Shown here: positions 40,801-52,800 of the stretch, in pieces | Layout of the letters: each line of letters begins with the position of its first letter | How positions within the stretch are numbered: position 1 is the first letter of the stretch | Assembly: GCF_021155765.1 (NCBI RefSeq) | Contig: NC_060110.1 | Span: 10,353,501 to 10,417,500 of the forward strand | Reading direction: 5' to 3' | Origin: Diprion similis | Taxonomy: Eukaryota > Arthropoda > Insecta > Hymenoptera > Diprionidae | DNA: 64,000 bases | Program-made: the position numbers and the translations under genes | Notes under the pieces: generated by a model | Told to the model about the DNA's origin: nothing | Seen by the model: the letters and a program-made list of their open reading frames with translations, nothing else | Database searches by the model: none

Positions 40801-43800
40801 CCGTTTTCATCTCGTAAGTTTTCGCGGTGATTTTCGGCGAGGCAAACAATCTTCCGCGCCAGCGAATCTTCTTCGTTCAATTTCGACGAAACCTTTGTCT
40901 CATACATTCTAAACAGGCTCTTGTCAGCGCCAGCCAATAAGAAATCCTGGTATTCGTCGTATCTGAAAATTTGGCCCTGATTATCTTCCAGCCAATTAAA
41001 TTGCTTCGACTTGAAAAGAACAACAGGACCTCCTGTTTCAAAATGTCATTGTCGAAAGTCTGTTCGCAACATGTATAGAGTGAAGAATGAACGCAAAAAG
41101 TTCGAGTTGGATCATCTAATCAGTTGTTAAAACTGCGCTTCTCTCAGGCAGGTATTCCATGTCTGAGGAGGCTTACAGATTAAAAGCTGTTCTTTTTACA
41201 AACTCGCCGATACACCCTGTACATGGGCCCTTCGAGTACATCGAGTACCTAGGCCTAGTGAAAGTTAGCTCGTTGATCCGAATTAGCCGGGTTACGCTAA
41301 CGAGAATTTAATTATAATCTAAGTAGCAGCGTCCCTCCGGTCTCGTCATCTGAGTGTTATACCGAAGTGAGTGAAATTTATTCCAATCCCAGGCGTTGCC
41401 GTCACCTTTGAGTGGGCGTTGGATACTCCTAATTCAATTAATTAAGACTATTCAGTGTTCCAAGAATTCCCGGTGAAAATTCTCGAGCAAATGAAAAATA
41501 AACACCTGTCTTCCTGATGACTCCGTTATTAGAAACACGCAAAAGCTGATGGACGAAAATTTTTTATACATGTTTCAGGTGATCATGGTCAAGTGGAACG
41601 AACCCTATCAGAAATTGGCGTCTTGTGATAGCTCGGGGGTGATTTTCGTATGGATAAAGTACGAAGGAAAGTGGAGTATCGAGCTGATCAATGACCGAAG
41701 TACACCGGTCACTTATTTCTCCTGGTCTCACGACGGTCGAATGGCCCTAATATGTTATCAGGTAACAATGTATTCTTACACCAAGATAAATCTCCTCTTG
41801 TCTTTACTTTACAGTCCTTAAATATTTCACTTTGCTTTTCAACGTAACAGAGAAATACAGTTCAAGGTATAAACCGAAAATGATTTTTATAACTGTAACC
41901 AGGAAATCTGTGGTAAAAGTTACTATTCTCTTTCTGTCATTCTCAGTCTTATTATATTTTTTTTGGCGGTGATTTTTTGCTGGGGCAACAATAGATTTAT
42001 GGTAAAAAGCTTGATGGAACGAGTTTAATGGAGTAATTACTAGAAATGTATTCCTACTGATAACTGTAATCACACCAAATAGTTACTTGTACCGCATTTT
42101 CTTGTGATTCCAACAATGTTCAAACCGTTGTTGTAACGATGCTCATTACACTAAAGAAATTTCTAGTGTCTATAATAAATAATGAATTTCTCAGGTGCAG
42201 ACATTAACATAGACGTCCGCGAATGCATGTGGTAAACGCTGTAACTTTTCGTCGTTATAGGTACTCGCTAGAATGAGCGTCGCGGGATATATAATTCATG
42301 AATCCAATTTTCTAGCCGTCATTTATTACCCAGGTTGAACATGTTCGCATTTGAATATAAAATCAGTTTCTACAACAGGCAGCAGGCTAATTATCAATTT
42401 AATCCATACTTTTTTACTTTTGTGCAAGATTATAGCCTACGTGATCAACAAATTTTAGTAGAAAGTCAGCCGCATAAATTACTATACGGATTTGTAACAC
42501 GCCGTTAATAAGGGTCGGATCCTTTTAAAACTTACGCTCGGTTGGTGATTCTGGACAAGCTCTTCAATGGCTTCAATTATAATCTTCAATTTGCTACCGC
42601 CTTATTCTTTTACTTGCGCCTTGATTTATCGCTCAACTTGGAACCAGAGTGAAAAAATAATATATTTCACGACCGACTACGAACAGCGTGAGTGTAATTG
42701 TGTTATGGGATTATACCGATATTTTTGTGCTCACTGCGAGCGTTTGATTCAATATGCGTTGCGAGGTGTCATCATACGAGAAAAGTGAGCAATTAACAAT
42801 TATCAAGTGACAGCATATGTTTATTTACACATTATTGTCATTCCAAATTTTATTAAACGGGGTTATAACTATTTATGACTGTTGACAAGTTTAAACGGTT
42901 GAATATTTTGCAGTATCACTTCATTGGTCATTGTAATTCACCATAAATATGTCAACCACTTTTAATCGGATATTTTTGATAAGGTCTTATAATTTAACGA
43001 CACTGTGTACAGAGTTGAATAAAAAATTATGCCATTACCATTTCTTTTCACGAATTTGTTATAAGGGGAAAAAATACGAGCGAGACGGTTTAAGGGAGTC
43101 AAAGGTCCGCAGTATACCGTTTCCCCCAATCCAAGCTATTGTGGGGCACCATATTAATATTAATGATTCGGTAGGAGAGGGAGTTGAAATATTCGTTGGA
43201 ACTTTTGCGCTTTCGTGTAGCAAGCAGCCCATAATTATACGTGATTAATAATAACGGGTTTTGATTAAACGTGCAACCTTTGAGGCTGTACAACGAGTCG
43301 CATGCAACAGACCGCTGTCGTGAAAATGTTATACCTTGCATGGAAAAATGCACACGCATGCGGACTCACTAATACATTCCCTTGGTAGGTATATACGCCT
43401 GAAGCTTATTCTCTGCGCGCTGATCGTAAACCTTTCAAATAAAATCTAATATCCCCTGGCCTCATTACCTACGATCGTAAAATTCATCCCTCGTAAAACC
43501 CATTTTCGAAATTTCTGGGAATATTATATGCAAATATACGGACGATCATCTGTAAATTTGCTATTATATGACTGTACGCTTCGTTATTAATAATTCCGAG
43601 CTAGGTAAAGCCGATAATCTTTCTTACCTTTCGCGACGAATATTAAATCGATAAGTTTTCACAGTATAGTTTCGTTTCGCAAAAGTTACGAGGATACATA
43701 TATATGATCACCCGTAATTATCAATGTCAGTTTCCGTTTAACGTTAAACGCTGTAGCATGGCAAAAGGTTCTTCCTAAATTGTTAATTAACCTTTCTCCC

Positions 43801-46800
43801 ACTCATTTTATCCACCTTGGGTACTTTGCCCTATAGTCATTTGGCACGGCTCAAATTACGTACGTCACGTTATCGAAGCGATCTCAAGTTTCACGGAGGG
43901 GGGGGGGGGGGGGGGGGGGGGCAAATTTCGCTTTGACACCGTATCTCAAACTCTTAGAGGGGTCGATAGAAGTTTTCAGGGGTCGTCTGACAATATTAAA
44001 TGAACACGTGACTAATGATAGCTGAGTTTGAAATACGTACGTTCCTTTCACTAATCGATTGAAGCATCTTTATCACACATTTTTACATTACCTTTTCACA
44101 GGATGGCTTTGTCTTAGTGGGCAGCGTTGCTGGCCAGAGATATTGGTCGTCGATGCTCAATGACCAGGCAACCATCACATGTGGAATTTGGACTCCAGAC
44201 GATCAGCAGGTGACGTAACGATTACTGTAATCATACATCAAGTTTACAAGAATTATTTAACCCAGATATACTTGATCTGTTTTTACGTCGTTCGCAACAT
44301 TGATTTCAAAGGTAGTAGCAAAGACACAAGGCGGAAATTTCAGTTAATTATGCAATAAGCCATCGTACATTCCAAGCTGAAACACATGATCCCAGTTTGT
44401 GATTGATGCAGGTTCGTGTGCGGTATTGTTAGCGTCGTTAACGTCAGGTGATACAGAGATTCGGTTTGAACTGGGTCACGGAAACGCTTTGGCCTAGTGT
44501 CGCGTCGCGATGCCACTGGCTGGAGTGATGACAAAATTAGGTTCAAGCTCAGTGGAGAAACGCCGACGCGAAGGTCAAAGCTCAACGGGTTAACGGGAGT
44601 ATTGGTATTGTGCCAGGAAAAATAGAACGAGATAACTAGTGTAGATACAATTCACATACATCGGGAGAAGAGGAATTGCCGGGGGTGTAATTGATGCCAT
44701 CTAGATTTGGTTTGGTCACCGATGAAACTTGCCGTTTCGGGGGTAAAAATTACAATACGGAACGAGGTCGCCATAACAATCGATAACCACGGCCACGGTC
44801 TGACACTGCACTGCAGCCATGATACGTCGTACGATTCGGTAGATCCTCGTAACTCTGGTAATAATGGACTATTATCCTGCGTCAGTCTAGCCGGCTCATA
44901 CTACATACTGCCATCGGTCACCTTTAATGCGACAGCTTTCAAGGGCTGCTGTCCCCAGCCTTTTGAGGGGTGTCATGTGCCACGCTAATAATCGAAGAAG
45001 ACAATGTCCAGAAGAATCCATAGAATGGAATCACCTTTTTGGTGTACTGTGCTTTTGAGTACGCATACTTGCATCCTTTGGAAGCAAAATTGTCATTCCT
45101 CGTGTGTCACGTGTGATTGTGTACATTCCTGATTTACCAATTACGAACGGCAGTAATCAAGCTGGTGACACTTTGTATCATCAGAGGTGTGAACAGAGAC
45201 ATGTGTTCTTGCATTTGCAGGTCTACTTCGGAACGACGGCGGGTCAACTGATAGTGATGGATGTCCACGGAGCAATGGTGTCGGAGGTTCAATTGGCAGC
45301 AGCGGTGACGTCAATGGCTTGGAGTGCAGAGAAATTCAAAATGGAAGAAGGGGACGATGACGTAACCGGTAGCCAGTGTCCGCAAGGCAAGGCGTAACCT
45401 TCATCTCAAAATTTGTCTATAACTACATGTAACATCGGACTGCGTAGGGGAAAAATTGCTCAACGCGTGCTCAAATCTCGACGAGTACCCAAGGGATGAA
45501 TTTTTTCATGAGTCATCGACGGTGCTTCGAGACTTGGAATGTTCTGTCAGAATTTATGCTCCCGGCATTTTGATATACTCGGGCGTATTCCACGTTGGCT
45601 TTCTTCAGAGCGAATACAGCAGTGCATGCACTGCAGTGTTCGGGGTTGTATATTGACTCTTCACTATCCCAAATTCTTTCGCTGCTTTATTGCGATTCTT
45701 GTTTTATTGCCTTTCGTTCGGGGACGAGGAAGTTAACCTGATACAGAAAGAATGGGGAAAGGGGGGAGAACGGGTAGCGAGGGGTCACAGGGATGTACGA
45801 AAAAAAGAGAGGAAAAAAACCTCCCGCCGTACCCGATTTCACTGATACAATTTCATCCCGTTACGCCGGATTGACCAAGCCAGTTCACTCCCAATAACAC
45901 ATGTGTTCAACGTCCAATCAAGTTTTTGAGCATTCACTTTACCACTTATCGTTGGCTAATAAATCGATACTCCGCTGTCAGACCGTAGAAATCCGGACGG
46001 TGAAATATACCAATTCCAATTACGCCTCTCTCTCTCTCCTGATACGTAGCTCGAGCGGGATTTGGTATTAATTGCTAATCCCAGTTATTATGTGCATTTG
46101 CAGAAAATACTTGAATTCAAAAGCGATTTATTTCTGCTGGTAAAATATTGAGATGAGGTATGATTGGCGGATTGAGCTCATTAATAATTGATCACAAAAA
46201 TTCTACATGTACCATTGTAATCAGAAATAGAACTAAAGTACCTCCATGTATAGGATAAATCGATTAACCGTCGAAATGTATAAGCTTACAAGCCGGTCCT
46301 ATAATTACAGACGAACGAAGCTACGTGTTGGCGGTTTGTCTTGCCGACGGAAATATCGTCCTGCTCCGTTCCTTCGACGACGTTTCACCCGTGACGATAC
46401 GAACAGGGTTGAGGTCACCTTTGCTTGCCGAATGGAGCAATTCCAAGAAGCTTTTGGCAGTCGCTGGTATCAAGGATTCCGACAACGTTTTTCAACCCAA
46501 TCCTCAAGAGTTCACGAATTTGTTGCAGTTCTATTCCGATACTGGCGTTTTGGTCTACACCACGGCGATACCGTACACGCAAGTAAGACCCAAAGGTCAT
46601 CACTGAATTCGAATTGATGTCAACCCTGTCGAAGTATGAACGATTTCCTTCTACATTTCTATGAGCGTATAGCTTTAGGTTTGACTTGAAGGTATCCTGT
46701 CCGCTTAAAAGATTAAGGCTGCAGTATGCTGGAGGAGGTTTCTCACGGCAGGAGTTATCGTATCGATAAATCAAACTGTATCGTGTACAATAAGTACATT

Positions 46801-49800
46801 CTACACGGCAAACATTGCAGGAATAAGTTCAGAACGGATGAATTTGCCGCTTTATTTAACGATAAAGAAGGTCTACAATGCAGGATATACGACTTTGATT
46901 CTGATATAAATATGTTTAGTACAGAACGGGGTCGAGTGTAATACTTTCTGACATTTTCCACTAGCGAAGCTTGAGGAATACTCGGTACGGTCTAAAACTC
47001 AATTCACTCGTTCTTTGATACCCTGCACGTATCAAACGTTGCTCATCCAAGTGGAACAGAAAAACTACACCCTTCACTATCTGCGCTGAAAGTAATACAC
47101 AATATAATACCACGTCTGACGCTCCTGCAAAATTGCCGATATGTTCGCGTTCTGATATAGATTCGCAGAGAGGTTTCGGATCACATTTTGATCTGGAACA
47201 CGGCCTGATGTAAAAGGCGCCTAACGTGTTTTTGTATCCTAGTGTCCTGTATCGGCGTTGACCTGGGGTCACAACGATAGAAGATTGTTCGTTGCAACGG
47301 GAGCGCGAGTCCACGCAGCTTGGGTGTCTAGGTACGACTTTGACGCAATGTCCACTGTGGCACATATGTACTCTCTAATATATTCTAGTCTGATCTGCTT
47401 AACCTCTAATGCATGCTTGCAGGCGTGTTGGTTCTCTCCAATTACTCTCAAGGCTTGCTGTCCGCGCTGCTCTCTCCAGAGAATCCAGCGTGCAGCAGTT
47501 GCCTTTACCACCAAGACTGAGAGCTTTAGTCGCTGCCCTTTTCGCAAGCACCATAAGGTACGTGTCAACGATGGAGAAGTCACTTGTGCAACCTACGGAT
47601 TTACAACTTTTGAAAAAAGGTCATTCACAATTCGATCGTAACAGTCACTCGACATAGTCATTGAGATTATCTGACATCGTACGACATGAAATTTAGGTTG
47701 AAATATCGCGACAACTTATTTTCATCGCAAGTAAAAGGGGCGCTTCGTGAGAACCAATGGAACATGGGCGAGAATATGATTTCACCGTAAAATGAAAACT
47801 GAATTTTTCGACATCTGACCATGATGTTTTCCAAAGCACTGTGTGATTGTGACACGGTTTGTTAGAGGAATATTTAACGAAGGGTAATGTCAGGTCGGGA
47901 TGAGAGACGCGCGCTGGGTCATTGTCACTGATGTATCACTGTATTATTTGCTTCTGGAAGGGCGTAACACCCTCGCGCCAGTCTGACACCTAATGATCGC
48001 TAATGCACACAGCAAACAGGAGGGCTACTGTTTCATAGCAAAATCCGCAGCGGTGATATTGATCCTGTGAAATCACGCGTGAACCTTGTATAAAACTTAT
48101 ATATAGAGCAAAATAAGAATGTTGTTAGGTCCGGCTGAGTCCTGCAGGGGCCACTACTGATCGCGTGTAAATATTTAATGTAAAGAATGAGGATGGAAAG
48201 ACGTATACTGGCCTCAGCTTCAGGTTCGGGTTCGGGATGTGAAACAGTCGCTACTACTCCCACAGGATTCAACGAGAATTCACCGTCAGTGGATTATTGG
48301 CGCGGTTGATGTATAGCGAATTTTCATTTTAACAATAAGCGAAAATTACCACAGTAGTCGAAACCGGAACAAAATGCACACCGACAAGTTGTAACTATAT
48401 TTTTGGAGGTATTAAAATTTATACGAAGAATTTATAATCTTAGCTTTCACGATCCGTAATGTTTACCATGAAATTCGAAACAATGGGGTGTAAAGTTGAA
48501 TGTTCGTTTGAAAGTTGTGCGCTGATAACTTTCATAGCAGAATGAACACCGAGTCAATATTACATTTCATATTAGTATGCGCAGAAAACGAGTATTATGA
48601 ATAAGTGATTCAACTTGAACAATTGCGTGAATGTCAAATTTAAGTCAGTTATAAGAATAAAAATCCAACAGGGATGAGTTACTGTTTACTGTTTTTTTAC
48701 AATAAAACTTTCCGATTGAACATAAACATGATTTTATAATTTTTAGTTCCTTCGTGTATTTGTTATGTTAAGAAAACCTGATAAAAGCATTAAATTTTCT
48801 ACGGAGTATATTTCGGCTGCACTATTTTAACACTTACATCTTTAACATCAGATTTGGATTCAGTGATGTTGATGATCGTAATTTAAAACAAAATAAATTT
48901 TTAAAAATGGTAGTTTTTAAATCCACCTTGAATAAAAAAAATGAAAAACCTAGATCTTATTATTACATAGAAAAATTTGGCATGATCCGCAGATGCTGCG
49001 TACCGGAACCGAGGGAATTGCGGCGTTTCGTATCGCGTCCACCTCCCGGGGGTGGACGACTGCATTGTACGATGCTTCGGCACGCGGGTGAACCAGCGCC
49101 GTGTTACACACTGTACTTGGAGTATCTCGGAGGCTTAGTACCACTGCTCAAGGGTAGAAGGACGAGCAAAATTCGTCCAGAGTTTGTGATATTCGATCCG
49201 CAGAGTCAAGAGACGATACAGACGACAGATTTTTCTACACAGTATCAGGCTTACAGCGACGGATCTGACACCGAAAGAGACACTGCGGATTTGTGCGGAT
49301 CACCGAGGAACAGAAGAAAGAACAGGAGGAGGCGGGAGGAAAAACCCGTCGAAGAAACCGACGACCTCGCATACGTCGACACTCTGCCGGAGGTGAGGGA
49401 CCATCTTCTATAAGTATACGGTAAAATGTGAATCCAAGGGGTTAGATTTTTCAACCAGCCATTGAAATCCTGTGACATCGTTCCAAATCGTTTGAACAAC
49501 TATAGAGATTCGTATTCTTTTTGTCGAATATTCGCAATGATCTTCTCTGATTTCAGCACGCGAGATTAGTGGAAGTTACGTCAAACATTTGGGGGACCAA
49601 GTTCAAGATTCACGGGCTAACAGACTCCGTTCCCGCTAACTTGGGTCAAGTTACATATCGAACGTCACTTTTGCATCTGCAGCCAAGACAGATGACTCTG
49701 GTCATGACTGAGTTGAGAGATGATGTACCGGCGGGTAAGGGAACCGATTTTAGTCAAGGGTGTCACGAAAATTTATTGCTACGAAATATGAATATCAATT

Positions 49801-52800
49801 TCTTTTCTATTATAGTACCGTAGAGGCTGGAGATTTTGAAAAAATCATAGTTCATACCTATATTAATCAGTTTCCGCGACATTTTCGGTTACCTTAATTT
49901 TACTTCGGCTGCTGGTCTCTGCGACGATCAGAAGTGAGTGTGACACGCGTTTACAGGTCCAGACCCGACGTTCAATCCAAACCTTTTCTCCGAGGATGAA
50001 GAAGAAGTGTTCCAGGAGCCGCAGGGAAGCTCACGATGCAGTTTGGAGGCCCAACCACCGCCAATCGCCCCAATGACCCCGAGAAATTCCCGACTGAACG
50101 CGAATCGTCCAAAGTCGCAGATCTCTAACCAATTCGTAACGTCGGAAGCTCTTTCGCCGGCGCTCGCGCGAGCCGAGAGTTACGAGGACGAATTTTCGTA
50201 CGTAGATTTACAGGACATGGTGAGCTTCTGCGAGAACCTCAGAGCCACTTCTGGAAACACGTACAGAACACCTCCGCGACACAACTCGCCGAGATGCTGC
50301 GACGTGCCGACGTTACAATCTCCGAAAAACGCGGTAGCGCCGACGCAGACGTTGATAGCAACCTCAAACCCAAACACGGACTACACGGGTAACATTCAAA
50401 GGGTAAAAACAGCGCTGGCCGACCAGCAGACGAACATGGCGACGAAAAAGGATATCGAGAACAATAAAACGAATCAAATATCAGACGAGAAGTCGAGCCT
50501 AACTTCGAACCCCGGTAACGTCATCCCCCTATCGATTCAGGGCGGACAAATTACCGGTGGTGGTAATTTGGGCTCGGGTTCTTGCTCGCCAAGTACAATA
50601 ATCAACGGCTTAAGCAATCCCGGTAACTGTTCCCCGGGGCAGTCCATATTCCTGAACGGTTTAAGCGGCATCGGATGTTCAAGTGGCGCAGTTTTACAAG
50701 CCGCTTCCAACATCCAAAATTCCGGCATTCAGATGGGTCAGATGTCGGTGCATTCGAAGAATAGTATAAACGTAGCCGCCACCGGGATCGGATGCTCAAG
50801 CGGAAATTTGAACGGCATGTCGACGAATTCGAAGAGTGCTGGGAGTGCGAATGGTTTGTGTAACGGGCCAAGTTCACCGACTTGTTCAGGCCAAGTGCAC
50901 GTGGCTCAGAGTCAATGTCAATTGACGACGAGTCAAGCAAACGGCACCCAGCAGAGTTCGAAGAGAAAAGACGCGAAGCCGCAGGGTTGCTGCGGAAAGT
51001 CGAGCCCTGGTGGAAACCAGGTGGGAATAGCACCGGGAAAATCTGAAGAGCTTCGTTATATCGACGAGGAGAATTCCCTCGATTTGGGCACCGTTCAGTT
51101 TCGGACTGTCCACAGAACGCCGACGGTGGTTAGTATCGGACCACTTTGTCTCGCTGACCCGATAGTGAGAAGCTGCAGCGTTGGCTACCTGGACTTGGTC
51201 GACGCACAGCTGGTGCCTTGCGAGGTAGCGCTCAGGATGCTACGGAAAGAAGCACCGAACAAGAGGCTGGTGCTCGTTTCTCGAAAGACCAAGAAGAGGC
51301 GGAAGAACAAACCACAGACCGAGATCTCACAGCCGAACAGAAAACCTCCGAGGTTGAAAAACTGCGGTAAATCGCGCAGCTTGGACTCCAGCGACATATT
51401 TCCGAGTACCGAACAGATCGCCACAGTGCCTCAGCTACCCGAACACCTGGAAGAGGCTTCGAACCCCGAATCTCCGGAAAGCAGACACGTGGAAGCCGTC
51501 GCAGATCTCGTCGAAACCACTCCTTCTACTGAGGTCAATTCTAAACGCGAAAAGGCGGATACCGAGCTCCAGGAAACCCGCGAAGTCATACCTGAAAAGC
51601 CCACCAGACTAGAGGCTTGTCCGTCTCCGGTCAGGTAAGACGCTCACTGTCGCAAGAACGAACAGTCTCGATCGTCGTACAGGATTAGAGCGAGATCTTG
51701 GAATAAGATGAACCGTTTTCGAGTGTAACGTTTCGGCCCAAACCGAGGTCCTCCTCAGACTTTTATTTTATCGACACAAGGAACTTATGATTGAAATTGA
51801 AGACGAGTGGCAAACAATGTTTGAGGAAGACCGAACTATGTCTTTGTCCGGATTGACGATGTATACCTGTCACATTGAAGGATTTCATGTTCAGAAAAAC
51901 CGTTAATTCACCATTTTATGCGCTGTGAAGTAACCAGGTCGCAAAGGTCGCAAGAGGTATTTGGTCAGCTCTATAGAGTGTACAAATGCGAACCTTACGT
52001 AGTCGTCTCCTAGTCCTGAACCAGGATCATAAGTTTTTTTGTGTTGATATAATGAAGGTAAGGGGCCGAAACGTTACACGCAAAAATATTTCACATTATT
52101 TCAAGATTCAATGTCCCACTTCACTCGATGTTTGACTTGGCTCGCTTTTTGACTTTTCACGTCTTGCAGAGGGTCCAGTCCAAGTGGCTCGATCGCTTCT
52201 TCCCTGGACGGACTCGCGGCTAGGCTGAGAGATTTCGACGAGAGTCACTCCCTGCCGCCACCGTCTCCACGACTGACTTCAAGGTACGCTTTCCTCGATC
52301 ATTTAACGAGAATTAAAGACGAGCACGTCAATTACACTCCGTTGTTCAGATTGCCCAGAAGTTCACCGAGCAGCCCAGCACCGTCAAAGAAAGGAAAACG
52401 ACCAGCGTCCGCTTCCCCGATCAGACGAAGGCTTCTGTCGAGTCCTTTGCTGAGCAGGAGACCCAGAAAAAGTCGGGGAGAAAGTTCGGACGACGAAGGG
52501 TTGCCCCAGGAGGAATCGCCAAGGAATTATCGCAACTTGGAGACCTTCCAAAAGGCCCAACTTCGCCAAAAGGTGATTGGTTTTCGCATTCTAATCGAGC
52601 GTTTACGTGTCGATTGATTTAGCGTAGCTGGTTTCTCACGCTTGTTGCCTGTCTTTTCACGAATCTGAATCTCTTAACGTTTCAGTTGAAGCAGCGAAGC
52701 GCCGGATCCTCGGGACATAAATCGGACATTTTCAACAAACGAGAGGAACTGCGAATGCACAACAAGGCTCCGATGTGGAACGAGTCGAGTCAGGTGTACC

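Larger units (their letters stand above)
26130..41578 (+). other. Tusp intron 2 (15.4 kb)
   Basis: No nested gene is recognised. Visible contents: a perfect 22-bp palindrome (27734-27755), an (AT)n run (31596-31613), a TC-rich tract near 31526, a TGCAG-rich stretch around 38015-38180, and a GC-rich island (about 39640-40070) holding a CTCF-like site. The 158-aa minus-strand frame at 39889-40365 lies in that island and shows no known domain. The region about 32350-33420 is also less AT-rich than its surroundings and might hold an enhancer or an alternative leader exon; I cannot show it. Confidence 0.75.

Noticed and set aside
46246..46617. 123-aa frame overlapping Tusp exon 6
   Set aside because: It is an alternate frame of a strongly supported WD40 exon.
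48907..48992. Upstream extension of Tusp exon 9 starting at an ATG
   Set aside because: The acceptor at 48991-48992 joins exon 8 in phase and restores the conserved SOCS-to-Tubby sequence, so the upstream part is intron.
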